Assembly (NCBI GenBank): GCA_020846655.1
Contig: JADLDL010000273.1
Coordinates: 1-43,016 of the forward strand
Length of the DNA stretch: 43,016 bases
Direction of reading: 5' to 3'
DNA from: Saprospiraceae bacterium
GTDB taxonomy: Bacteria > Bacteroidota > Bacteroidia > Chitinophagales > Saprospiraceae
The stretch's first letter is position 1; the number at the start of each line of letters is the position of its first letter. Of this stretch, positions 1-8,563 are shown one piece after another. The notes below the pieces were generated by a model. That model had not been told where the DNA came from, did no database searches, and worked only from the letters and a program-made list of their open reading frames with translations. The position numbers and the translations under genes were made by a program.

Positions 1-84
1 GGTGCGTGTTTCGGGGTGCGTGTTTCGGGGTGCGTGTTTCGGGGTGCGTGTTTCGGGGTGCGTGTTTCGGGGTGCGTGTTTCGG
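1..84. repeat. 14-bp tandem repeat, six perfect copies
   Basis: Six perfect consecutive copies of GGTGCGTGTTTCGG start at positions 1, 15, 29, 43, 57 and 71. A seventh copy begins (GG at 85-86) and then breaks off. The array may continue beyond the left edge. There are no unique spacers between copies, so this is a minisatellite and not CRISPR. The 14-bp unit is not a multiple of three, so copy-number change would shift any reading frame across it. Confidence 0.95.
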
Positions 85-93
85 GGCTTAGGA

Positions 94-124
94 CAAAGAT
101 AGGCTAGTGGGGAATGGGCGGCAA
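94..124 (-). promoter_or_regulatory. candidate Bacteroidota-type promoter reading left into the tandem repeats
   Basis: On the minus strand a -7 box TATCTTTG (101 to 94) fits TAnnTTTG, and a -33 TTG (124 to 122) lies 20 bp upstream of it. Transcription would start near position 87 and run directly through the tandem repeat array toward a gene outside the window. The match is by eye only. Confidence 0.4.
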
Positions 125-328
125 CACCGAAACAAGGGAGTTTGATATCGCTGTGTTCCACCAGTCTCTGTTCCCTGTTGTCCGGTAGGAGGACTGCAAA
201 TAGCAAACGGAAGCGCCTTTAGAATTTTTAGATTTTCTACCTGACGCAAGTCACGCCGAAAAGGTTTGTGCAAGGACAAAAAAACGATAGTTGCGTCCCA
301 AGTACCTTAGTAGTTCAACAAGTCGGCC

Positions 329-1693
329 TTAGCCCAGTTGGTATTCCTCGATTTTGCGGTACAGGGTGGTAAGGCCAATGCCCAGCAGGCGCGCGGCTTC
401 GGTTTTGTTGCCGCCGGTATGCAGGAGTATTTTTTGAATATGCAAACGTTCGGCGTGCGCCAGCGACAACACCGACCGTGCCGCCGGTGTATCCGCCTGG
501 GCAGCAGGACCCAGTTGCAATTCCAGCGGCAGGTCCGATACCTCAAGACGGGGGCCATCGCTCAAAATCACAGCCCGCTCCAGGACGTTCCGCAGTTCCC
601 GGATATTGCCTTTCCAGGTATGGCCTTCCAGGCGCGCCAGAAATTCCGACGAAAAGCCTTCGATGCGTTTGTTTTGTTTGAGGGCAAACCAGGCCGTAAA
701 ATGGCGGGCCAGCGGCTCGATGTCGCGCCGGCGTTCGCGCAAGGCCGGTAACTTGATTTGGAACACTGCAAGGCGATAAAACAAATCGGCGCGAAAGCGC
801 CCGTTTTCGATTTCGGCGGGCAAGTCGCGGTTGGTGGCCGACAGGAGCCGCACCTGCGCCCGGCGCGCCTTGGTATCGCCTACCGGAATAAACTCGCCGC
901 TTTCGAGGACGCGCAGGAATTTGGCCTGCAAATCAGCCGGCAATTCGCCGATTTCATCCAAAAACAAGGTGCCGCCGTGGGCTTCTTCCAACAAGCCGCG
1001 TTTGTCTTTGGTGGCGCCGGTAAAGGCGCCGGCCCGGTGTCCAAACAGTTCGCTTTCGAGAATATCGTGCCCGAAGGCGCTGCAATTCAGCGCCAGAAAG
1101 GGTTTGTCGCGTCGGGCGCTGGCCTGGTGTATGGCCTGGGCAAACACCTCTTTGCCGGTGCCGGTTTCGCCGGTGAGCAGCACGGATGTGTCGGTCGGCG
1201 CCACTTTTCGGGCCAGGTCTATCGCCTGGAGGAGCGCGGGCGAATGGCCCATGATCTTGTCGAAGGAATAGTGTTGCCCTACCTGTTGTTCCAGTTGCCG
1301 TACGCGCTGCTGCAAGCGGGCTTTTTCGAGGGCCCGGCTCACGAGCGGCAGGATGCGCTCCTGGTCGTCGCCTTTGGTGAGGTAGTCGAAGGCGCCGTTT
1401 TTGATGGCCTGCACCCCATCCGCAATATTTCCGTAGGCCGTCAGCAGGATAATTTCGGCGTCCGGACTGCGTTTTTTGATCTCCGCGACCAGTTCCACGC
1501 CATTGCCATCGGGCAATTTGACATCGCACAACACCAATTGAAAGTCGCCTTGTTCGAGCCGCCGCAGGCCCTCGCGGGCCGTAGTGGCTTCCGTAACCTG
1601 GTAGCCCTCCAACCCGAGGATACGGGCCAGGAGTTTGCGCAGGCTGGTTTCATCGTCGATGAGCAGGATCTGTCCGGTAGGCGTATTTTGCAT
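329..1693 (-). CDS. sigma-54-dependent response regulator (NtrC family)
   Basis: A 454-residue cytoplasmic transcription activator that, when phosphorylated, would drive sigma-54 promoters. The receiver domain covers about residues 8-120, with the phosphoacceptor in CDVKLPDGNG (D57) and an acidic pair near residue 13. The AAA+ domain has Walker A GETGTGK (175-181), the sigma-54 contact loop GAFTGA (222-227) and Walker B TLFLDEIGE (242-250). A Fis-type helix-turn-helix lies at about 427-447 (GGNKTEAARLLGIGLTTLYR). Length and domain order are normal for the family. The ATG at 1693 follows a leader that contains a candidate promoter. No sensor kinase is adjacent, so the partner and target genes cannot be told from the window. 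Confidence 0.95.
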   Translation of the reverse strand: MQNTPTGQILLIDDETSLRKLLARILGLEGYQVTEATTAREGLRRLEQGDFQLVLCDVKLPDGNGVELVAEIKKRSPDAEIILLTAYGNIADGVQAIKNGAFDYLTKGDDQERILPLVSRALEKARLQQRVRQLEQQVGQHYSFDKIMGHSPALLQAIDLARKVAPTDTSVLLTGETGTGKEVFAQAIHQASARRDKPFLALNCSAFGHDILESELFGHRAGAFTGATKDKRGLLEEAHGGTLFLDEIGELPADLQAKFLRVLESGEFIPVGDTKARRAQVRLLSATNRDLPAEIENGRFRADLFYRLAVFQIKLPALRERRRDIEPLARHFTAWFALKQNKRIEGFSSEFLARLEGHTWKGNIRELRNVLERAVILSDGPRLEVSDLPLELQLGPAAQADTPAARSVLSLAHAERLHIQKILLHTGGNKTEAARLLGIGLTTLYRKIEEYQLG

Positions 1694-1720
1694 TTTTTAG
1701 CAAGAATTCGAATTGCCCGG

Positions 1721-1754
1721 CAAATTTACCCCGAAAACCACTGCACTGGTTCAA
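1721..1754 (-). promoter_or_regulatory. candidate promoter of the sigma-54 response regulator
   Basis: The minus strand has TAAATTTG (1728 to 1721), fitting the TAnnTTTG -7 box, with TTG (1754 to 1752) 23 bp upstream, which is at the long end of accepted spacings. The start of transcription would lie about 20 nt before the ATG at 1693. Confidence 0.35.
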
Positions 1755-1801
1755 GTCAAGTCCATGATCCGAAAAATACTCTTCATGTTTTGCCTTCCAA
1801 C

Positions 1802-3829
1802 CTACTCCACAATCTTAAACGTCGTACGCCGGTTGGCCTGGTGTTCGGCCTCGGTGCAGCGGGTACAAACACAACTAAGGGCTGGCTGGGCTTCGCCGTA
1901 GCCTATGGCAGTGAGGCGGTTGGGGTCTATGTTTTTGCCGATCAGGTAGTTGACGGCGCTTTGGGCGCGTTTTTGTGAAAGGTCTTCGTTGTAGTTGTCG
2001 TTGCCCCGGCAGTCGGTATGGCTGCCCAGTTGAATCCGGATGCTGGGGTTTTGTTTCAGCACATCGGCCAGGCGGTTTAGGGTGGGTTCGGCATCGGGCC
2101 GGATGTCCCACTTGTCGTAGTCGTAGTAGATGTTTTCCAACACGATTTCGCGGTTGCGGTAAATCTTGTCGAGCACAATTTCCACTTCGTAGGTTTGGAT
2201 CGGGTTGGCGGGATCTTTAGCGATGCCTTTGGTGCTGAACCGCGTGTTGTTGGACAGATAGCCCTCGTTGGAGGCGACAAAGTTGTAATCGGTGTTGTCG
2301 GCCAGTTCCAGGGTAAAAAAACCTTCCTGTCCTACTTTGACGGTTTGTTTTTTCGACCCGATCTCAATCTGAACCGAGGCGCCTGCCAGTGGTTTGCGGC
2401 CCAGGATTTTGCTGTTGGGGTCATCTGGCACCGACAGGATTTTCTCCAGCACATAGCCTTCCAGGATCATTTTATACACCAGCGGCTTGGCGGGTGTGGT
2501 GTCGACTTTGGGGGGTGCGGGCGGGGGCACGCGTTGTTCGAAGCGGTAGATATCGTCGGCGCCCCGGCTGCCTTCGATGCGGCGGTTGGAGGTAAAAAAG
2601 CCGCTGCGGAGCAGGTCACCGGGTTTGTTGCTGGGGTTGCGGCCGGGGGCGCTGCTGGCGATAAACCCGAAATCGTCGGCGCCGCTGTTGACGGGTGGCT
2701 TTAGGTTGTGGGGGGAAGCCCAGGCGTTGCGTTCGGATTTGTAGGTCCGGAAAATATCCAGCCCGCCCATGCCGGGCAGGCCGTCGGAGGCGAAATAGAG
2801 TGTGTCGGCGCTAAAAGAAGGGAACACCTCGTTGCCGGGCGTGTTGATGTTTCGGCTGAGGAGTTTGGGCTCGTCCCAGCCGCTTTCGCTGCGGGTGCTG
2901 CGCTGCACCGACCAGAGGTCGTAGCCGCCCCAGCCTTCGGGGTCGTTGCAGGAAAAATAGAGGGTATTGCCGTCTGGCGACAGGACGGGGTGCATGTAGT
3001 TGATTTTTTCTTTCTGGAAGGGTAGGGGTTGGGCGGTGCTCCAGCCGTCGCCGGCGCGGGCGGCGGTGTAAATTTTGCAAAACTGGTCGTCGCCTTTGTA
3101 GGCGCCTACGGCCCGCACGAAGAAAATCTCGGTGAAATTGGTGTTGAAGCACATGGTTCCTTCATTGCCGGCGGTGTTGAGGCCGCCGTCGAACACCTGT
3201 GCGCTGGCGGCTTCGGGATCGACGATAAAAAGGTCCATGAACTTATTGCCGGTCCAGGCATAGGCATCCTCGCCTTTGCCGAGGGCCCGGTCGCTGCTGA
3301 ACACGAGGCGACCATCGGCGTAGTACACCGGGGCAAAATCGTTGTTGACGCTGTTGAAGGGGGCTGGCTCCACGTTCCAGCCGTTTTGCGGGGCTATTTT
3401 GAGCCAATCGATGGCGATGTTGCAGGCTGTGATTTCCTTGCGGTACTCGTAGGGGCTTCCGATTTCGATACCGAGGTTTTTAAAGGCTTCGCGGGCTTCG
3501 GTGTAGCGCTCCAGTTTTTTCAGGGCATAGGCGAAGCCTTTGAGGGCTTCGGCGCCGTAGTTGTTTTCGTAGGCGGTGGAAAACCATCGGAGTGAGGCTT
3601 CGTCCTGGCCCTTGTGGCGGTAGGAATCGGCAAGTTGAAAGGCGAGTTGGCCTTTTTCCGTTCGGGTTTTGGCCCGGCCGAATTCTTTTTCGAGCATGGG
3701 AATGGCGCTTGCGTACTGCTTGCGGTCGTACGCCGTGGAGCCATCTTTAATTTTAATCGTATAGTTGCAAGCGAAGAGCGTCAGGAAGCCGAGCAGCAGG
3801 AGCCAGCCCGGTTGTTTTTGTTTCCGCAT
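1802..3829 (-). CDS. PorE-like outer-membrane lipoprotein (TPR, WD40-like propeller, CRD, OmpA)
   Basis: Probable periplasmic-facing lipoprotein that ties an envelope machine to peptidoglycan. The start at 3829 gives a 675-residue protein beginning MRKQKQPGWLLLLGFLTLFAC, a signal sequence ending in a lipobox Cys (residue 21); an ATG at 3856 is possible but would bury the signal. Then follow TPR-like helices (about 35-130), PD40/WD40-like propeller repeats such as LSPDGNTLYFSCNDPEGWGG and FSADTLYFASDGLPGMGG (about 150-430), a carboxypeptidase regulatory-like domain (about 460-555), and a C-terminal OmpA peptidoglycan-binding domain with YYDYDKWDIRPDA and GSHTDCRG. This order and length match PorE of the type IX secretion system. 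Other TPR-PD40-OmpA paralogs exist in Bacteroidota, so the PorE assignment is likely, not proven. Confidence 0.85.
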   Translation of the reverse strand: MRKQKQPGWLLLLGFLTLFACNYTIKIKDGSTAYDRKQYASAIPMLEKEFGRAKTRTEKGQLAFQLADSYRHKGQDEASLRWFSTAYENNYGAEALKGFAYALKKLERYTEAREAFKNLGIEIGSPYEYRKEITACNIAIDWLKIAPQNGWNVEPAPFNSVNNDFAPVYYADGRLVFSSDRALGKGEDAYAWTGNKFMDLFIVDPEAASAQVFDGGLNTAGNEGTMCFNTNFTEIFFVRAVGAYKGDDQFCKIYTAARAGDGWSTAQPLPFQKEKINYMHPVLSPDGNTLYFSCNDPEGWGGYDLWSVQRSTRSESGWDEPKLLSRNINTPGNEVFPSFSADTLYFASDGLPGMGGLDIFRTYKSERNAWASPHNLKPPVNSGADDFGFIASSAPGRNPSNKPGDLLRSGFFTSNRRIEGSRGADDIYRFEQRVPPPAPPKVDTTPAKPLVYKMILEGYVLEKILSVPDDPNSKILGRKPLAGASVQIEIGSKKQTVKVGQEGFFTLELADNTDYNFVASNEGYLSNNTRFSTKGIAKDPANPIQTYEVEIVLDKIYRNREIVLENIYYDYDKWDIRPDAEPTLNRLADVLKQNPSIRIQLGSHTDCRGNDNYNEDLSQKRAQSAVNYLIGKNIDPNRLTAIGYGEAQPALSCVCTRCTEAEHQANRRTTFKIVE

Positions 3830-4107
3830 GGGTGTGTATAGTTCAATTGCGATCATAAGCAGGCTTAAAGGTGGATTTTCCGGGCGAATTTTTTATACCT
3901 CAACGAATTTACCCGGGGTAGTGTTTTAGCCAGGATTTGCCTTTCCTGAAAAAATATTCAGCCCCGCGTCACCCGTACTATTACCAGCAAGATACAATTT
4001 CGCCGTTCGCAGCTGCCTTTGAAAAATGTTTAGTACGATTTTTGTAAAACCTGCGTTTAACTTTCCTCCTTTCCTTTTATACCAACTACCGGAATCTGCT
4101 TCATTTC
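3830..4107. other. divergent intergenic region
   Basis: About 280 bp between the PorE-like gene and the phosphatase gene, which point away from each other, so it should hold both promoters. It is more AT-rich than the flanks. I found no full TTTG-N17-23-TAnnTTTG match on either strand and no hairpin or RNA gene. Confidence 0.5.
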
Positions 4108-5220
4108 ATGAAAATACAGTCTGTTCTCCGGCAACACGTTCAGGTTGCACTCCTCTGTCTGCCGTTTTTGGCGCCTCCTGCCGCCGCACAGGACGGTGAA
4201 TTTCGATCCAAATCCCCCCACGCCGATGATATTGCAGTGACGGATATCGAAGCCTACAAACCGCGGCCCATCGATACGGTACAGGGCCTGGCTGTCATTG
4301 CCTTTGGTTCCTGCAACAAACTGGACAAACCCCAAACCATGTGGACCGACGTCGCCGCCAACAACCCCAACCTCTGGGTCTGGCTGGGTGATATTATTTA
4401 TGCCGATACCACTGATCTGAATGCCCTGGCTGCCCACTACAAACGGCTGAAAACCAATCCGGAATATAAAAAAATGCGCAGCAAAACGCAGGTCATGGGC
4501 GTGTACGACGACCACGATTATGGCTGCAACGATGCCGGCAAAGGCCTCCCCAACAAGCGCGGCAGCAAAAAATGCCTGATGGATTTCCTGGACGTTCCTA
4601 TGACCGCTCCCGTCCGTAAACGCGAAGGCGCCTACAATGCCTACACCTTCGGAACGGGTACCCAACGCATCAAAGTGATCGTGATGGATACCCGCTATTT
4701 CAGAGACACCCTGATCAAAGACCCGAGCAAGCAGCGGCGCTACCTCCCCAACACCGACGGCGACGTGCTGGGCGAAACCCAATGGAAATGGCTTGAAAAC
4801 GAACTCAAGTCGAGCAAGGCCAACCTCAACATCCTGTGCTCGAGCATCCAGATCCTCGCCGACGAACACGGCCATGAAAAATGGGGCAATTTCCCCTCGG
4901 CCCGGAAGCGGATGCTCCAATTGATTTTGAAGACCAAACCTAAAAATTTGCTCATCCTGTCAGGCGATCGCCACATGGCCGAAATCTCCAAAATGGACCT
5001 CCAGGGCTTGCCCTATCCCTTGTACGATTTTACTTCCAGCGGCCTCACCCACATCCGGAGCGGTACCAGCGAAGCCAATAAAATGCGGGTGGGCGAAATG
5101 ATTTTGAAGAAAAACTTTGGCGTCCTGCGCGTCACCTGGGAAAACGACCGGCCCATCGTGGTGATGCAGGTGCGCGGTGCGCAAAACGAATTGTACGAAG
5201 AACAAGTCGTGCGGTATTGA
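4108..5220 (+). CDS. PhoD-like secreted alkaline phosphatase/phosphodiesterase
   Basis: A 370-residue metallophosphoesterase of the PhoD family (PF09423-like), predicted to hydrolyse phosphate esters outside the cytoplasm. The N-terminus MKIQSVLRQHVQVALLCLPF followed by a small-residue stretch ending AAAQ is a signal peptide with cleavage near residue 28. Metal-ligand motifs appear in family order: FGSCNK (about 67-72), WLGDIIYADT (about 92-101), GVYDDHDYG (about 131-139) and LSGDRHMAEI (about 285-294). The core PhoD motifs are intact but the protein is shorter than classic PhoD (over 500 residues) and lacks its N-terminal domain. Substrate is unknown. It is transcribed alone, divergent from the PorE-like gene. 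Confidence 0.9.
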   Translation: MKIQSVLRQHVQVALLCLPFLAPPAAAQDGEFRSKSPHADDIAVTDIEAYKPRPIDTVQGLAVIAFGSCNKLDKPQTMWTDVAANNPNLWVWLGDIIYADTTDLNALAAHYKRLKTNPEYKKMRSKTQVMGVYDDHDYGCNDAGKGLPNKRGSKKCLMDFLDVPMTAPVRKREGAYNAYTFGTGTQRIKVIVMDTRYFRDTLIKDPSKQRRYLPNTDGDVLGETQWKWLENELKSSKANLNILCSSIQILADEHGHEKWGNFPSARKRMLQLILKTKPKNLLILSGDRHMAEISKMDLQGLPYPLYDFTSSGLTHIRSGTSEANKMRVGEMILKKNFGVLRVTWENDRPIVVMQVRGAQNELYEEQVVRY

Positions 5221-5353
5221 AAAAGTGGGCCGCTGCGTTGTCCCGACGGAGACAATGCCCTTGCAAAAAACAGCGAACACCGAAGCAGTCCTTAAAAACG
5301 TATCTATTTTTACCGGGTGAAAATACCATTGCTCGTTTTTAACGGACCACTTT

Positions 5354-5857
5354 ATGAATGCTGATACCGCCTTGCTGGCGACCGTCCAACAAATCAACCA
5401 CGTCATTGGCCAATTGACGCCCGAGGATTACCGTTTTGCCCTGCCTGAATTTGAGGGCAATAGCCTGGGGCAACATTTTCGGCATATCCTCGAGTTTTTT
5501 CAATGCCTGGAACAGGGCGTGACATCCGGCACCGTCGACTATGCGGCGCGCCAGCGCAACCCGGTGTACGAACAGCGCCCTGAGATCTCGGCTGCCGCTT
5601 TTGAAGCCTTTTCGCACGCCTTGCCTCGTTTCGATCTCGCCCAGCCGGTTCAGGTGCGGGCCGAATTTGGGTCCGATTTGCGGCCCTGCTACGAAAGTAC
5701 CGTCGGCCGCGAACTGTTGTTTGTGTACGACCACGCCATTCACCACCTGGCGATCATCAAAATCGGCCTGATTTGCCATTTTCCGAAGCTGCACGCCGAT
5801 AAAGACCTGGGGGTGTCGCCTTCCACGGTGAAGGCGCGCGCCAAGATGGAAAACTGA
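5354..5857 (+). CDS. DinB-like four-helix-bundle protein
   Basis: A 167-residue cytoplasmic protein resembling the DinB/YfiT superfamily, whose members are metal-binding four-helix bundles, some of them thiol transferases. Candidate metal ligands are a His in GQHFRHILEF (about residues 37-46) and the His cluster in YDHAIHHLAII (about 134-144), the family's usual H-x-n-HxxxH arrangement. The ATG at 5354 is the first reasonable start. The TGA at 5855-5857 directly abuts the stop codon of the convergent LpxD-like gene with no base between. The family is functionally diverse, so no reaction is assigned. Confidence 0.75.
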   Translation: MNADTALLATVQQINHVIGQLTPEDYRFALPEFEGNSLGQHFRHILEFFQCLEQGVTSGTVDYAARQRNPVYEQRPEISAAAFEAFSHALPRFDLAQPVQVRAEFGSDLRPCYESTVGRELLFVYDHAIHHLAIIKIGLICHFPKLHADKDLGVSPSTVKARAKMEN

Positions 5858-6793
5858 TTATTTGTACAATTTTTTGATCAATTCCGGCAATTGCCGCAAG
5901 GCCGCCAATTCCTTGTATTTCTCTCGAAACTCTTCGGCGGGCGCTCCAAAATAGGTCTTGCCGCCTTCCAGGGATTTGGAAACCCCGGCGCCGGCCAGCA
6001 CCACTGCGCCTTTGCCGATGGTAACGGCCTGGATCACACCCACCTGGCCATACAACACCACGTGGTCCTCCAGTATGGTTTTGCCGCCAATACCCACCTG
6101 CGCCGCGATCAGGCAATGTTTGCCGATGACCACACCATGCCCGAGGTGAATCTGGCAGTCCAGTTTGCTGCCGTAGCCCACCACCGTGTCGCCGCTGACG
6201 CCTTTGTTGATCGTGCAGCCCGCCCCGATGTCGACCTGGTCCTCGATGAGCACCCGGCCCCCGGAACGCCATTTCTGGAAACTGCCGTCGGGGTGTTTTT
6301 TGTAATAAAAGGCATCGCTGCCCAGGATACAACCCGGCCCGATCGATACGTGCGCCCCGATATAGGTGTATTCGCCGATATAGGTGTTGGCCTGAATATG
6401 GCTGTGCGCCCCGATGCGCACGTTGGCTGCCACCACCACGCCCGGCTCGATGATGGCCGTGGGGTGGATCTCGGCTGCGGGGCTGATGGCGGAGCTCAGT
6501 GGCTCGAAAGGCCGGTGCTCGCGGATCAGCGTATCGTAGACCTCAAAGGGCTTTTCGACCACCAAAATGGCTTTGCCAGGCGGGCATTCGGCGGCTGCAT
6601 TCAGGAGAATGATCGTGGCGGCGCTGTCCAGGGTTTTTTGAAAATATTTCGGCGCATCCGAAAAGGCGATGTCGCCGGGTTCAACTTTGTGAATTTCATT
6701 GATACCGGTGGCGGCCAGGGAATCGTCGCCGATCACCTGGGCGTCGAATCGCCGGGCAATCTCCCGGACGGGGATGGGTGTTGGAAATTTCAT
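5858..6793 (-). CDS. LpxD-like UDP-3-O-acylglucosamine N-acyltransferase
   Basis: A 311-residue left-handed beta-helix acyltransferase related to LpxD, which adds the N-linked acyl chain in lipid A synthesis. The start MKFPTPIPVREIARRF at 6793 is preferred; the open frame runs further upstream to 6934, but that extension is unlike the family. An N-terminal LpxD-type domain (about 1-100, with GDIAFSDAPKYFQKTL) is followed by hexapeptide repeats from about residue 105 (AEIHPTAIIEPGVVV to GGKTYFGAPA). The catalytic-His region reads QIHLGHGVVIG. It stands alone, without lpxC/fabZ neighbours, so it may be a second, specialised LpxD paralog. It is divergent from the GHL10 gene. Confidence 0.85.
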   Translation of the reverse strand: MKFPTPIPVREIARRFDAQVIGDDSLAATGINEIHKVEPGDIAFSDAPKYFQKTLDSAATIILLNAAAECPPGKAILVVEKPFEVYDTLIREHRPFEPLSSAISPAAEIHPTAIIEPGVVVAANVRIGAHSHIQANTYIGEYTYIGAHVSIGPGCILGSDAFYYKKHPDGSFQKWRSGGRVLIEDQVDIGAGCTINKGVSGDTVVGYGSKLDCQIHLGHGVVIGKHCLIAAQVGIGGKTILEDHVVLYGQVGVIQAVTIGKGAVVLAGAGVSKSLEGGKTYFGAPAEEFREKYKELAALRQLPELIKKLYK

Positions 6794-6936
6794 ACGTGGA
6801 AGTATTTGGCCGGCAAAAGTCTGAAATTTCCGGGTCCTGCATCCACACAAAATTTTACCTGAAATGTGACAAACCCGGCGGGAGCCATACGAGCAAACGG
6901 GCTTATCGTATACTTTTACCGCCAAACCAAGCAACG

Positions 6937-8550
6937 ATGCACCAACTGTTTTGCTTTCGCCGTTTTTCGGCCTTCTACTTCGCTTTGTTCTTTTCCGGCG
7001 CCCTTTGTGCGCAACAAGAATTGCCCAGCGCCGAAATGCGCGGCGTCTGGATCGCTACTGTCGCGAATATTGACTGGCCCTCTGCCCCCGGCTTGTCGTC
7101 GGACCGCCAGCAAATGGAATTCGACAGCCTGCTGGACGTGCTGAAAGCCATGGGCCTGAACGCCGTTTTTGTGCAAATCCGGCCCGCCGGCGATGCGCTC
7201 TATCCCTCCTCGGTAGTGCCCTGGAGCAAATACCTGACGGGCCAGCAAGGCCGGGCGCCCGAGCCGTACTACGACCCGCTGGAGTACATGATCAAGGCCG
7301 CCCACAGCCGCCGCATGGAATTCCACGCCTGGATGAACCCCTACCGCGCCACCTTCGACCTGGATACGGCCAGCCTGGCGGCGACACACCCGCTGCGCGC
7401 CTTGCCGGACAACCGCAAAGCCGACTGGTTTTTCCGCTACGGTACCCGGTATTATTTTAACCCGGCCAGCGCCCTCGTGCGCCAGCACCTGATCAATGTG
7501 GTGAAAGAAATCGTGGTGCGCTATGATGTCGACGGGATTCATTTCGACGACTATTTTTACCCCTACAAGGAGCCCAACCAGGTACTGACCGACTACAACA
7601 GTTTTGCCGCTGACCCGAGAGGGTTTGCCCAGATTGAAGACTGGCGCCGCGACAATGTGAACCGCCTCATCGAAAACGTGTCCAAAATGATCAAGAGCAT
7701 CAAGCCCTACGTTCGTTTTGGCGTGAGCCCTTTCGGGGTGTGGCGCAATGCCGACCAGGACCCTGCCAACGGCTCCCAAACCCGTGCCGGTATCACCTGC
7801 TACGACGACCTGTACGCCGATGTGCTCAAATGGATGCAAAGCGGCTGGATCGACTATGTGGCGCCGCAACTCTACTGGAGTATCGGCTTTCCGCCGGCCG
7901 ACTACGAAGTGCTGCTCGACTGGTGGTCCAAACATACCTATGGCAAACAACTGTATGCCGGCCATGCGGCCTACAAAATCAATAATTTTCCGGCAGACCC
8001 CAACTGGACCAAGCCCGACGAGATCAACCGGCAGCTGGCCCTCAACCGCGCCAATCCGGCCGTGCAGGGCAGTATTTTCTTTTCTGTAAAACCCCTGTTG
8101 CGCAATCCGCTGGGCGTGCAGGACTCGCTCATCGATGTGTTATACCCTAACCAGGCGCATGTGCCGGGCATTCCCAGCCTGTCGAAAGCACCGCCGGCCA
8201 CCCCGCAGATTTGCCGGATCGGGGGCTCCCCGAGTTCCGTCAAACTGGCCTGGCATGCCTGCGATGTCGGTTTGCCCGATGAAATGCCCTATTATTTTGC
8301 CATTTACCGCTTCGACGGCCAAAGTGTGGGTGATTTTCAAAACCCGCGCAACCTGCTGGCCTTCACGCCATTTTATTCTGAAAAGTGGGTTTTTGAAGAC
8401 CCAACGGCGGCGGCTGATGAATATTACACCTACGTAATTATCGCCTACAACCGCCTGAACGTGGAGAGTTACTCCAGCGACCCGGTGGTGGTGAAAAAGA
8501 CAAAAAAGAGCGCGAAAAAGAAGAAAAAGTTCTTTGGCTTTTTGTTCTGA
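6937..8550 (+). CDS. GHL10-family (DUF187) secreted glycoside hydrolase-like protein
   Basis: A 537-residue exported protein. The start MHQLFCFRRFSAFYFALFFS at 6937 begins a clear signal peptide ending near GALCAQQ; an upstream in-frame start at 6778 would overlap the divergent lpxD-like gene and is rejected. The mature protein opens with EMRGVWIATVANIDWP, the hallmark of the glycosyl-hydrolase-like 10 domain (PF02638). Family motifs follow: QIRPAGDALYPS, MEFHAWMNPYR, DGIHFDDYFYPY (probable catalytic acidic residues) and WIDYVAPQLYWS. A C-terminal fibronectin-like region (about 415-520) and a very basic end (KKTKKSAKKKKK) follow. The family is thought to act on cell-wall or other glycans; the substrate here is not known. 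Confidence 0.88.
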   Translation: MHQLFCFRRFSAFYFALFFSGALCAQQELPSAEMRGVWIATVANIDWPSAPGLSSDRQQMEFDSLLDVLKAMGLNAVFVQIRPAGDALYPSSVVPWSKYLTGQQGRAPEPYYDPLEYMIKAAHSRRMEFHAWMNPYRATFDLDTASLAATHPLRALPDNRKADWFFRYGTRYYFNPASALVRQHLINVVKEIVVRYDVDGIHFDDYFYPYKEPNQVLTDYNSFAADPRGFAQIEDWRRDNVNRLIENVSKMIKSIKPYVRFGVSPFGVWRNADQDPANGSQTRAGITCYDDLYADVLKWMQSGWIDYVAPQLYWSIGFPPADYEVLLDWWSKHTYGKQLYAGHAAYKINNFPADPNWTKPDEINRQLALNRANPAVQGSIFFSVKPLLRNPLGVQDSLIDVLYPNQAHVPGIPSLSKAPPATPQICRIGGSPSSVKLAWHACDVGLPDEMPYYFAIYRFDGQSVGDFQNPRNLLAFTPFYSEKWVFEDPTAAADEYYTYVIIAYNRLNVESYSSDPVVVKKTKKSAKKKKKFFGFLF

Positions 8551-8563
8551 TCCCGGTTTCGGC

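Noticed and set aside
1-86. CRISPR array
   Set aside because: The copies are directly adjacent with no spacers and the unit is only 14 bp, so it is a minisatellite.
758-1978. Long plus-strand open frame (406 residues) opposite the sigma-54 regulator
   Set aside because: It is antisense to a gene with complete family motifs, has no recognisable domain, and is a usual by-product of GC-rich codon use.
6916-7965. Minus-strand frame of 349 residues opposite the GHL10 gene
   Set aside because: Antisense shadow; Gly/His/Val-rich composition and no family resemblance.
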